Assembly (NCBI RefSeq): GCF_014647375.1
Contig: NZ_BMPB01000001.1
Span: forward strand, 372,001 to 436,000
Reading direction: 5' to 3'
DNA from: Parabacteroides faecis
GTDB lineage: Bacteria; Bacteroidota; Bacteroidia; Bacteroidales; Tannerellaceae
DNA: 64,000 nucleotides
Positions 47,384-55,616 of the stretch are shown in pieces. The notes below the pieces were generated by a model, which did not search any database, was not told the DNA's origin, and was given only the letters and a program-made list of their open reading frames with translations. Numbering within the stretch: position 1 is the stretch's first letter; each line of letters begins with the position of its first letter. Made by a program: the position numbers and the translations under genes.

Positions 47384-47391
47384 CAAAATTA
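47384..47391 (-). promoter_or_regulatory. Possible -7 box of yitT
   Basis: TAATTTTG on the minus strand, 42 bases before the ATG; just after it a ttgcagct/agctgcaa inverted repeat would fold in the leader. -33 element not at the usual distance. Confidence 0.3.
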
Positions 47392-47477
47392 ATGAAGATT
47401 AAATCAATTTATCGGTATGATTCGAATGAATTTATAAAAAACAGATTGTTAAATTTCTATTACGACGGATTAGGCAG

Positions 47478-48620
47478 TCAATAACTCCATTTATCACGCC
47501 ATTCAATGACGGGCTGGTCACCATCGAAACGGATAGGAAGCCAGATATAACGGCCATCTATCGCATTGTCGGGAGTCCATCGGTCACCCATATAAATGAA
47601 TTGCCCCGGTTTGCCCGGAACCGGTAAAACATACGTACTTTGGGAATGGAAAGAGAGGTCGGCATCCGCCCCGGCAAACGGGTTCTCCAGTTCCTCCCAG
47701 GGTCCCCAAACAGAAGAAGCGACGGCCGAGCGTCCCGCATTCGGCGCCCATCCGGTACAGCCGGACATGATCAGGTAATATTTCCCGTCACGTTTGAACA
47801 TAGCCGGAGCCTCCATGAAACGACCGGGGAAGAAACGGGCATAAGCACCGGAATAACCGGTATAATCGTCCGTCAGTTGAGAGATATGCAGCGTACTATT
47901 CTCTTCGGAAGAATAGATATGATAGGCTTTACCATCCTCATCGACGAACAGATTCATATCGCGGGCCATTTGTCCGCCTTCCATGTCACGTCCGAGTAAA
48001 TTCAGACTGTCCGGATGAGCTGGCAAACTACCGCCTGTAAACTGACTCCTATCCGATTCCGGAACCCGCTGTTTATGAATATCCTGCACATTGATCGGCC
48101 AATGACCGGCATTCGGACGTACGGCACGAAGGAACGTATAAGGACCAACCGCTCGATCGCTTACGGCAATACCGCTAAGAGCACCGGAATATCCCGCCCC
48201 TTTCGGCTCCAGATGAAACCACATGACATACTTGTTATTCTTCTTATTATAGATCACTTTCGGACGTTCCAGAATACAGCCTTTCGCTATGTTATGTGTC
48301 GAATCATCCGCCACGACAGACAGAGCGATACCTTCGTCTTTCCAATTATACAGATCCTTGGAGGAATAACAGTGAACACCGACCAGGGCATTATTTCCGG
48401 CTGTTCCTTCCGTCTTATGCTCGCCAAACCAGTAATAGGTATCACCGGCATGAAGAATACCGCCACCGTGAGCATTGATATGCGTCCCGTTGTTATCCGG
48501 CCACAGTTCACCGGGAGTAAATACGCCCCCTGCCTGTTCTGCCCCTGTTTTACTTTTACAACTCACAAAAGCAACGGCAAACAACAGGATACACAACTGT
48601 ATAATCTGACCTTTCTTCAT
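47478..48620 (-). CDS. GH43 family glycosidase lipoprotein
   Basis: The ATG at 48620 gives a 380-residue lipoprotein (lipobox VSCKS); the longer frame to 48704 overlaps the upstream gene and lacks a signal. It is a five-bladed propeller glycosidase: HINAHGGGILHAGDTYYWFGEH with the first acid region, VHCYSSKDLYNWKDEGIAL, LERPKVIYN with the catalytic Glu, and EAPAMFKRDGKYYLIMSG. GH43 enzymes cleave arabinose, xylose or galactose ends; this sequence type resembles the exo-galactanase-like branch, but the subfamily is uncertain. Four bases after the TIM-barrel gene stop, so co-translated. In a rhamnose PUL it would trim side chains. Confidence 0.85.
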   Translation of the reverse strand: MKKGQIIQLCILLFAVAFVSCKSKTGAEQAGGVFTPGELWPDNNGTHINAHGGGILHAGDTYYWFGEHKTEGTAGNNALVGVHCYSSKDLYNWKDEGIALSVVADDSTHNIAKGCILERPKVIYNKKNNKYVMWFHLEPKGAGYSGALSGIAVSDRAVGPYTFLRAVRPNAGHWPINVQDIHKQRVPESDRSQFTGGSLPAHPDSLNLLGRDMEGGQMARDMNLFVDEDGKAYHIYSSEENSTLHISQLTDDYTGYSGAYARFFPGRFMEAPAMFKRDGKYYLIMSGCTGWAPNAGRSAVASSVWGPWEELENPFAGADADLSFHSQSTYVLPVPGKPGQFIYMGDRWTPDNAIDGRYIWLPIRFDGDQPVIEWRDKWSY

Positions 48621-48624
48621 ACGA

Positions 48625-49509
48625 TCAGACGTCACAAATACGTATACATTTTTCAAGAGAGGCGATCTTATCCTGCTGGCGCGGAACGAACTCCTGTCCG
48701 ACAAACCCTTTATAACCGGTTTCCACTATCGCTTTCATGATAGCCGGATAATAAAGTTCCTGTGTCTCGTCGATCTCCGCACGTCCCGGATTACCGCCGG
48801 TATGGATATGGGAGAAATATTCGTGATACTTTTGAATATTCTCAATAATATTTCCTTCCATGATCTGCATATGGTAGATATCATACAGAAGTTTAAAGTT
48901 AGGCGAACCGACACGGCGGCACAGTTCCACTCCCCAGACTGTATGATCGCACTGATAATCTTTGTGTCCCACACTATTCAACAATTCCATTGTCAGGACC
49001 ACATTATGCTTCTCTGCCAAAGGCATCAGACGCTTCAAACCTTTTTCACAATTTTCCCATCCCTGAAGATCGGTCAGGCCGTTCCGTTTACCGGAGAAAC
49101 AGATCAGATTGGTCAATCCGGCTTCTGCTACCAAAGGAATTACCTGTTCATAACTGGCAACCAGTTCATCATGCAGTTTAGGATCATTAAACCCACGGTC
49201 GATCCCTAAACCGGCTCCCTGACACATAGCTACCGTCAACCCATGTTGCTGTACCACCGGCCAATCTTTCGGATCGAGTAACTCGATCGATTCAATGCCT
49301 ATATTCTTACATATTCCGCAAAATTCATCCAGCGGATAGTCGCCGAAACACCATTTACTAACGGAGTGACGTATATTCCCCTTAAGCGGTTCCTTTGTTT
49401 CTACTTTTTTCTTCTTTGCAGGATTCGCTGCATCCAGTCCGGATACGGCTAACGCAGCCCCACCCACCAGTGCGGTCTTAATGGCTGTTCTTCTTGAGAT
49501 GTTTTCCAT
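48625..49509 (-). CDS. Tat-exported xylose isomerase-like TIM-barrel protein
   Basis: A 294-residue protein with a twin-arginine signal (ISRRTAIKTALVGGAALAVSG) and a TIM barrel of the hydroxypyruvate isomerase / AP endonuclease 2 superfamily. Metal-binding positions are visible as MELLNS, YDIYHMQIMEG, HIHTGGNPGR and GQEFVPR. It may isomerise a keto-sugar or sugar acid in the periplasm. The gene has its own promoter box at 49542 and is followed at once by GH43. Exact substrate unknown. Confidence 0.85.
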   Translation of the reverse strand: MENISRRTAIKTALVGGAALAVSGLDAANPAKKKKVETKEPLKGNIRHSVSKWCFGDYPLDEFCGICKNIGIESIELLDPKDWPVVQQHGLTVAMCQGAGLGIDRGFNDPKLHDELVASYEQVIPLVAEAGLTNLICFSGKRNGLTDLQGWENCEKGLKRLMPLAEKHNVVLTMELLNSVGHKDYQCDHTVWGVELCRRVGSPNFKLLYDIYHMQIMEGNIIENIQKYHEYFSHIHTGGNPGRAEIDETQELYYPAIMKAIVETGYKGFVGQEFVPRQQDKIASLEKCIRICDV

Positions 49510-49541
49510 GTTATTCAGAATTGATAATTAATTAGATGGTA

Positions 49542-49549
49542 CAAATATA
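49542..49549 (-). promoter_or_regulatory. -7 box for the TIM-barrel/GH43 pair
   Basis: TATATTTG on the minus strand, 33 bases before the ATG at 49509. Supports a separate transcript start after the structured gap. Confidence 0.45.
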
Positions 49550-49613
49550 AGAAAAGAATCTATTTCAGCACCTTGTCTATCCACGGCAACACCCATTCTT
49601 CCTTAAAATAATA

Positions 49614-49704
49614 AAACAACACAATAGTGAGAATGGCTGCCATCCTATAGTGCTACTATGATCAGGACTATAGTTATAAGCCATTCAGGACTATTGTGTT
49701 GTTT
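49614..49704. repeat. 91-base nested hairpin
   Basis: Three nested stems: 49614-49628 with 49690-49704 (15 bp, perfect), gaatggct near 49630-49637 with agccattc near 49679-49686, and ctatagt 49645-49651 with actatag 49667-49673. It lies 19 bases downstream of the GH106-like stop and upstream of the TIM-barrel promoter. Either a large terminator or a mobile palindromic element. Confidence 0.65.
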
Positions 49705-49722
49705 ATATGGACCGAAGAAGTA

Positions 49723-52700
49723 CTAATGTACTAAATCGAAATCAGTCATCAGACCATAATCCATCATTTGATATTCATTACCAGGAATAGGCTTTTCTAT
49801 TCCTTTCCAATGCCACGGAGAAGCCAGGCCCGGGGCCGGATTACGATAGTGCGGGCCTAACAGGTTCTTATGGCTGCCGATTACCCGGACATCTATCTTA
49901 TTCTTACCTTCCTTCAGATAAGATGTTACATCCAAACGATAGGGATCGTATGCAATAATACCTGCTTTCTGATCATTGACATAGACTTCGGCAATCGTTC
50001 CTTTCCAGTCGTTCAACTGAACAGCATACGGGGTTGAAAGAGATTCTACCTCAAAATCTTTGGAATAACTTACCCCCCAGGAATAGAACGGTTGCTTCTG
50101 TGCTTTCCAGCTACCCAATGTCAGGTTTTCAACCGGAGCACTGATACTCCATCCTAACTTTTCCGGGACAACGGCAAAGTCTCCCAGGACATAAACCGGC
50201 TCTATCTCTGCAAAGATGCTCATAGGACTAACACTCAATTCCACAGTATTCAGACCTGTCTTCACCTGTTTTCCTATAGCATAAACGCCGAACGAACGAT
50301 CCAGCCACCATTCTCCCGGTATCGGTTTCACCTGTTCGCCGTTGATCTTAACAGTAAATAATTCAGGACGTTCCGAAACCAGTTTCATATTTGAATAATC
50401 GAACTTATCGTTTACAGTAAAACGGTAAATCGCCGTAAAGCCACCGTTCTTAAAGGTATCCCGATCTAAAATATTCCGCTTGTACTGTACGGAAGTATTC
50501 CAGGGGTTACCATTCGCAAAACCATATTCACGGAAAACGATATCGGCTGCCTGTGCAAAGTAAACATTCTTTGTTGTCTTTCCATTGACACTCACATCAC
50601 AGAAATCGATATTCAGTGCATTATCCTTCAAACGGTTAACCTGAAGCGGACTAACAGCCGGAACCGGAGTAGAGCCTGCAACGGCCGGCATTTCAGGATA
50701 AGACTTCTGTGAACCTTTGGAGCTATACAACAGTAAACTTCCGGCTGGTTCCAGATGGAACTTCATTGTCAATTTACCGTCTGCTTTCGTCGAAGGATAC
50801 GTATAGATATTTCCACTCATCGCATCCATCTGAACAGCTGATTTCCCGTTGACAGTAACCGTTCCGTCCACAGCTTCATCCAGGGATGAATTTACCAGGA
50901 ACAATAATTCCCCATCGGTAAACTGACGGCGCTGGTGGTATAAATCGCCTCCGCTAAACGAGAACCGGCAATCTGCATCCGCAAATGTATTCTGAATAAC
51001 TGCATCCGTCAACTGGGGAACGGAAGTTACAGACTGGGCAGAAAGTATCGTTTTCCAATCCGCATTCTCAGCACCGTCGATCAAGGAAGGAGAAGAGAAA
51101 GTGACCACACGTCCGCCCTGTTGCACAAAGCTCTGCAATAAATCGAATGTCGGCTTATTCAATGTTTCCATCATCGGAGGTAATACGACTGTCGTATATG
51201 CCGCTTTACCGATAATAAACTTACCGTCGGCAACGGTCCCATGATCTTTTATAATATTCTCTGAACCCAGATCATATTCTACCTGGCTCTTTTCCAAAGT
51301 CGTTATAAAAGTCTGGAAAGCCTGACCGATTTCCATCAGTTTCGGACTGCTCTTAGTATGTGAATAATAGCTCCATAATGTAGCATTAGGCTCTATGATC
51401 AATATATCGTTCTGCTGAACCCCTTTGCTCATAAGTAAAGACAGACGGGCAAAGTAATCATTCTGCGACTTATAATCGGCCCACCACGGCGAATGGTAGG
51501 TAAATACCGGCGGATAATCGTATTTACGGGCACCCGTAAGAGTCATATGTGCCAGATGCTGATTCATAAAGTTTACTCCCAGGACATACTCCCAGTCTCC
51601 GAGCCGTTTGAAATCCTTGAAGGTTTCGTCCCAGCCACCGCCACCATACGTTTCACTCAACGTACGTGAATATCCCATCTGATTGGCGACGCTACGCAAT
51701 TCTTTTACCGAACGGACATTACCAAACTGCGCTACAGGGCTTTTCTCATCAAACTGGTTGAATAGCATATCGATCGCAGGCATCTGATGCCAGGCATACA
51801 TGGCCATATTATCCGGTCCGTCATTCATATAAGGCCATCCGTGTTCCCAGTAGTGACCGGTCCATTCCAGGTTATTCTCTTCACAATACTGATGGAAAGG
51901 TTTTGACCAACGGTCGATAAACAACTGCAACAAAGTCTCCATATAGTTATGACGCACCTTCTTCCAGTCGCCGGTCTCTTCTTCCAGCAACGGCAACAAC
52001 GGTTTTAAATCATAACCCCATTTTTGCTGGAAGACATCGAACAGATCCGGAGTCCAGCGCAATCCGCCCGGAGTACTGATATTCGGCTCGTCAGAGAAAA
52101 TACCTTTAATGGATGAACCGAATTCTCCTTTCAGCGTCTTTTCATATCCGTTCTTCATCGTTACTTCCAGGAACTTTTCCGTTACTCCCGGAACCAACAG
52201 GTCCACATACGAATAACCGCCGTACCAATCCGATTTCCCCATATAAGTTTTCTTATACAGGTAATATTCTCCTTTGGTTCCTTTATATTCAGCCATTTGG
52301 GCTGTAATATCTTTCCAGGCATCGCCTTCCTTTTTTAAACACATGTAATAAGGGGCTGTATCCTCCGGAAGTAATTCAGCCTTTGTCAAAGCCAATCCCT
52401 GGCCCTGATTATAAGATTCCGGCATTTCCTGCGGCACGTGGCCACCGGCAAATCCGCTGGGATAGGAGTTTTCATCATAAATCCAGACGTTCATACCTAT
52501 CTCTTTCCCGAACTCTACCGCATGTTTATAGAGAGAGAACCATTCGTCACCCAAATATTCAGTGATCATACCCGGACGGGGATGAATGAAAAGACCTCCG
52601 AAACCGGCCTCTTTCAGCTCGCGCATCGTACGCTCTACTTCGGCCTCGGTCACTTTACTGTTCCAGACTGCCAGCGGAGCACTTCTAAAATCGGCAGGCG

Positions 52701-52839
52701 GATCTTTAAAATCCTTTTCTATAGTGGTAAAAGAATCCTGCGTTTGCACGCTGGTATTCTGACAGCTAACCAAACCGAATGATAGGGCACTTCCTGCAAT
52801 AACACCGGATAAGTATTTTACAATGTTTTGTGCTTTCAT
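49723..52839 (-). CDS. GH106-like glycoside hydrolase lipoprotein
   Basis: A 1038-residue lipoprotein (lipobox VSCQN). The N-terminal barrel region reads RSAPLAVWNSKVTEAEVERTM and GFGGLFIHPRPGM, then MNVWIYDENSYPSGFAGG, which is the general layout of GH106-type enzymes, with acidic pockets at GIFSDEPN and LSETYGGGGWDET. C-terminal half: a glutamine-amidotransferase-like Rossmann region (VVLPPMMETLNKPTFDLLQSFVQQGGRVV) and a final GH2-like jelly-roll sugar-binding domain (LNDWKGTIAEVYVNDQKAG). It is clearly divergent from the GH106 at 60992. alpha-L-rhamnosidase activity is plausible but unproved. 111 bases after the GH78 stop. Confidence 0.75.
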   Translation of the reverse strand: MKAQNIVKYLSGVIAGSALSFGLVSCQNTSVQTQDSFTTIEKDFKDPPADFRSAPLAVWNSKVTEAEVERTMRELKEAGFGGLFIHPRPGMITEYLGDEWFSLYKHAVEFGKEIGMNVWIYDENSYPSGFAGGHVPQEMPESYNQGQGLALTKAELLPEDTAPYYMCLKKEGDAWKDITAQMAEYKGTKGEYYLYKKTYMGKSDWYGGYSYVDLLVPGVTEKFLEVTMKNGYEKTLKGEFGSSIKGIFSDEPNISTPGGLRWTPDLFDVFQQKWGYDLKPLLPLLEEETGDWKKVRHNYMETLLQLFIDRWSKPFHQYCEENNLEWTGHYWEHGWPYMNDGPDNMAMYAWHQMPAIDMLFNQFDEKSPVAQFGNVRSVKELRSVANQMGYSRTLSETYGGGGWDETFKDFKRLGDWEYVLGVNFMNQHLAHMTLTGARKYDYPPVFTYHSPWWADYKSQNDYFARLSLLMSKGVQQNDILIIEPNATLWSYYSHTKSSPKLMEIGQAFQTFITTLEKSQVEYDLGSENIIKDHGTVADGKFIIGKAAYTTVVLPPMMETLNKPTFDLLQSFVQQGGRVVTFSSPSLIDGAENADWKTILSAQSVTSVPQLTDAVIQNTFADADCRFSFSGGDLYHQRRQFTDGELLFLVNSSLDEAVDGTVTVNGKSAVQMDAMSGNIYTYPSTKADGKLTMKFHLEPAGSLLLYSSKGSQKSYPEMPAVAGSTPVPAVSPLQVNRLKDNALNIDFCDVSVNGKTTKNVYFAQAADIVFREYGFANGNPWNTSVQYKRNILDRDTFKNGGFTAIYRFTVNDKFDYSNMKLVSERPELFTVKINGEQVKPIPGEWWLDRSFGVYAIGKQVKTGLNTVELSVSPMSIFAEIEPVYVLGDFAVVPEKLGWSISAPVENLTLGSWKAQKQPFYSWGVSYSKDFEVESLSTPYAVQLNDWKGTIAEVYVNDQKAGIIAYDPYRLDVTSYLKEGKNKIDVRVIGSHKNLLGPHYRNPAPGLASPWHWKGIEKPIPGNEYQMMDYGLMTDFDLVH

Positions 52840-52950
52840 ATACTTAAAGATTTATTCGTTTGTACAAAAGAATAGGTTAAGCCTTTCTTCTAAATTATAA
52901 AATTGACAATTTAGTTGATAAAAATGATATTTCACTACTGCCTGTCATTC

Positions 52951-55608
52951 CTACAGAGCACATGTAATCCGATAATTCCCCGATTGTATTTCCAGCTGAT
53001 CCAATTTGTCCGACTTTACATCATTAATCGAAACACTTTTGGCTTTAACGGGTAACAAAACCGTAGCTTTACAGCCAACAGGAATACTCAGATCCAGGGT
53101 AAAGGCTACGTCCGTCTTTTCCCATTTCACATCTAACATTCCGAAAGGGGTTTCTTTCGCTGCTTTCACCCATGAAATACCTTTTACCAGTTGAGGCTGA
53201 ATAAATACATGCTTGTATCCCGGATTCGCTTCGTCTGGGTTGATACCTCCCAAAGCCTGGTAAAACCAGGAGCCGATACCATTATAACAATTATGGATAT
53301 GGCTACGCTCTCCATTCCAGTGCTCCCAGGTCGTAGTCGCTCCATTATCCAGCATATACAAATAGCCCGGATACTCTCTCTTCTTCAACATTCCATAGAT
53401 AAAATCGGCCTGTTTATTCTTCACAGCCCATTCGGTTATTACAGGAATCCCCACCAGTCCTGTTGCCAGATGTCCGTTAAAACGGTCTTTCGTGACACGA
53501 TACAGGGTATTCCTGACATCAGACTGTTCATCTTCCGGTGTTGCACCGACCAGCATCGGGTAGATCAAATCGATCTGCGTACCTGTAGCATAACTCTTCT
53601 GCCCGGGATCATAAAACGTTTTATGGATAAGCGTATTCAGGTCTTTATATTTAGCCGCATACGCCTGTTTATCCTGTTCCTTACCCAATACATTCGCTAT
53701 CTTACACATCGTTTGATAGCAAACCGATATATAGCAATTATCAACGGCATCAACCGATAAAGGATTTGTCTGGTCGATCCCGGTCGGAGTAGCCCAATCA
53801 CCCAGATACCAATTCCGGTAATCGGTGTTCGGCCATGTTTTCAGCAGACCGTTCACGGTATATTCATCCACATACTCCAGCCATTTCTGCATATAAGGAT
53901 AATAACGTTCTATCAGACGGCTGTCGCCATAATTTACATAGGTAGCCCAGGAAGCTGTAATGATAAATCCGCACCAGTACGGGCCTCCTCCTGCCATATA
54001 AGGATTAGGGGCCGTATGAGGCATACCTCCGTCTTCTCTCATGCAATCTGCCCATGCCTGCATCCAGTTCATGTATAAAGGAGTAAGATTATACATTGTC
54101 TGAACGGTCTGCGTCGAGGCATTCCCGTCGCCACCATACCCCAGTCGTTCGATCTGGGGACAGTCTACCATATACCCACCTAACGTCAAACAACGGAGTG
54201 TATAGCGGATCATATCGTGAATTGCATTTAAGTCTTCATCCGAACAACTAAAAGAGGCACTTCCGTTATAATCCGTATGAACCAGGCAAGCTGTTATATC
54301 GGTTAGCGCCGGAGCCTCACTCAGATTCGTCAGTTTCAGATACCGATAGGCCTGGTAATTGAACTTATTAACGAAGCTCTCCCCTGCTTTACCGGAAGCG
54401 ATGTAATAATCTTCATAAAGTCTGTCTCTGAACTGCCCTTCTTCGTTCAGAAAATCGCAATAGCTAATCCGTATCTTCTGACCGGAAGCCAATGCCGGAA
54501 ACTTTATTTTCGTCCACCCCGTAAAGTTCGTTCCCATATCGAAGATCCAGGCGGTATCACCGGATGCCTGGCATGATACCGGATGGAACTCTTTCTGAAT
54601 CCGGTTCAATTCTGCCATTTGCGGCGTAGCCTTATGGACCGGTATCGAAGCTATTTTTACTTTTTCCCATTCAACGCTATTCAATGTAGAAGCAGTTAAA
54701 TCGGGAAGCAGTTCGGAAGCCGTTACAACCTCCCCGCCAAACTGATGCGGTCTCCAGTTTCCTGTCGAGACATAACCGCTTTTACGAGCCAGCCAGGAAT
54801 CGTCCGTAACCAAAACCGTAGTCCAATCTCCTTCGTCTCTGCTTTCCAGCTGGGCACGGACAAACGGACCGCCTTCCACAACGCCCGGAAGTCCGTCGCG
54901 GTACCAGCCTTTACCTAACCAGAGAACAATCTCATTACTACCTTTCTGAACAAGTCCGGAAACATCATAAGTAACGATCAGGGAACGTTTATCGAACTGG
55001 GAGACAGCCGGCGTCAATACAGCATCGCCGACATGTTTTCCATTGACATATACCTCATGGTAACCCAACGAATTCACATGGAGCAACATCTTTTCTCCAA
55101 GTGTATTACATTGGAATGTTTTCCGGAATAGCGGTGATTCCATTTGGCCTTCGGCCTGGTTCATACCGATATACCGGGCAGTCCAATCTTCCGGATGCAG
55201 CAATCCCACTCCAAAACAAGCAGGTTCACTCCATGCGGACACATTCCCTTTTCCATCCCAGACACGCACTTTCCAATAGGAAAAGCTCCTGGAACTCAGA
55301 GGACTACCCTGGTATAAAACCCCATCGGATTTGTCTGACTCCATCTTTCCCGAATTCCACAGGTCTGCTTTTCCTTCCGACAAATACTTTTTATCCGAAG
55401 CGACCAGTATCTGATAAGCTGTTTGTTCGGCACCTTGTTCCTTTGAGTTTAACACCCAACTGAAGTGAGGAGAGGTATTGTCGATTCCCAACGGCTCATT
55501 TAAGTTCTCACACTGCAAACCATCGATATCCAACGACGAACGGGTACTGCACGAAACGGCTAACAGCGAGACAAACGCAAATAATACTTTTAAATAAATG
55601 CCTTTCAT
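52951..55608 (-). CDS. GH78 alpha-L-rhamnosidase lipoprotein
   Basis: An 885-residue lipoprotein (lipobox VSCST). Domains in order: N-terminal fibronectin-like (LQCENLNEPLGIDNTSPHFSW), Bac_rhamnosid_N beta-sandwich (VNSLGYHEVYVNGKHVGDAVLTP), concanavalin-like domain, six-hairpin catalytic barrel with DCPQIERLGYGGDGNAS (general acid Glu) and TTTWEHWNGERSH (base Glu), and a C-terminal beta-sandwich. Inverting removal of terminal alpha-L-rhamnose. The DCPQIER variant replaces the usual Arg before Glu with Ile. Eight bases after the upstream GH78 gene; co-transcribed. Confidence 0.92.
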   Translation of the reverse strand: MKGIYLKVLFAFVSLLAVSCSTRSSLDIDGLQCENLNEPLGIDNTSPHFSWVLNSKEQGAEQTAYQILVASDKKYLSEGKADLWNSGKMESDKSDGVLYQGSPLSSRSFSYWKVRVWDGKGNVSAWSEPACFGVGLLHPEDWTARYIGMNQAEGQMESPLFRKTFQCNTLGEKMLLHVNSLGYHEVYVNGKHVGDAVLTPAVSQFDKRSLIVTYDVSGLVQKGSNEIVLWLGKGWYRDGLPGVVEGGPFVRAQLESRDEGDWTTVLVTDDSWLARKSGYVSTGNWRPHQFGGEVVTASELLPDLTASTLNSVEWEKVKIASIPVHKATPQMAELNRIQKEFHPVSCQASGDTAWIFDMGTNFTGWTKIKFPALASGQKIRISYCDFLNEEGQFRDRLYEDYYIASGKAGESFVNKFNYQAYRYLKLTNLSEAPALTDITACLVHTDYNGSASFSCSDEDLNAIHDMIRYTLRCLTLGGYMVDCPQIERLGYGGDGNASTQTVQTMYNLTPLYMNWMQAWADCMREDGGMPHTAPNPYMAGGGPYWCGFIITASWATYVNYGDSRLIERYYPYMQKWLEYVDEYTVNGLLKTWPNTDYRNWYLGDWATPTGIDQTNPLSVDAVDNCYISVCYQTMCKIANVLGKEQDKQAYAAKYKDLNTLIHKTFYDPGQKSYATGTQIDLIYPMLVGATPEDEQSDVRNTLYRVTKDRFNGHLATGLVGIPVITEWAVKNKQADFIYGMLKKREYPGYLYMLDNGATTTWEHWNGERSHIHNCYNGIGSWFYQALGGINPDEANPGYKHVFIQPQLVKGISWVKAAKETPFGMLDVKWEKTDVAFTLDLSIPVGCKATVLLPVKAKSVSINDVKSDKLDQLEIQSGNYRITCAL

Positions 55609-55616
55609 ATCCGTAA

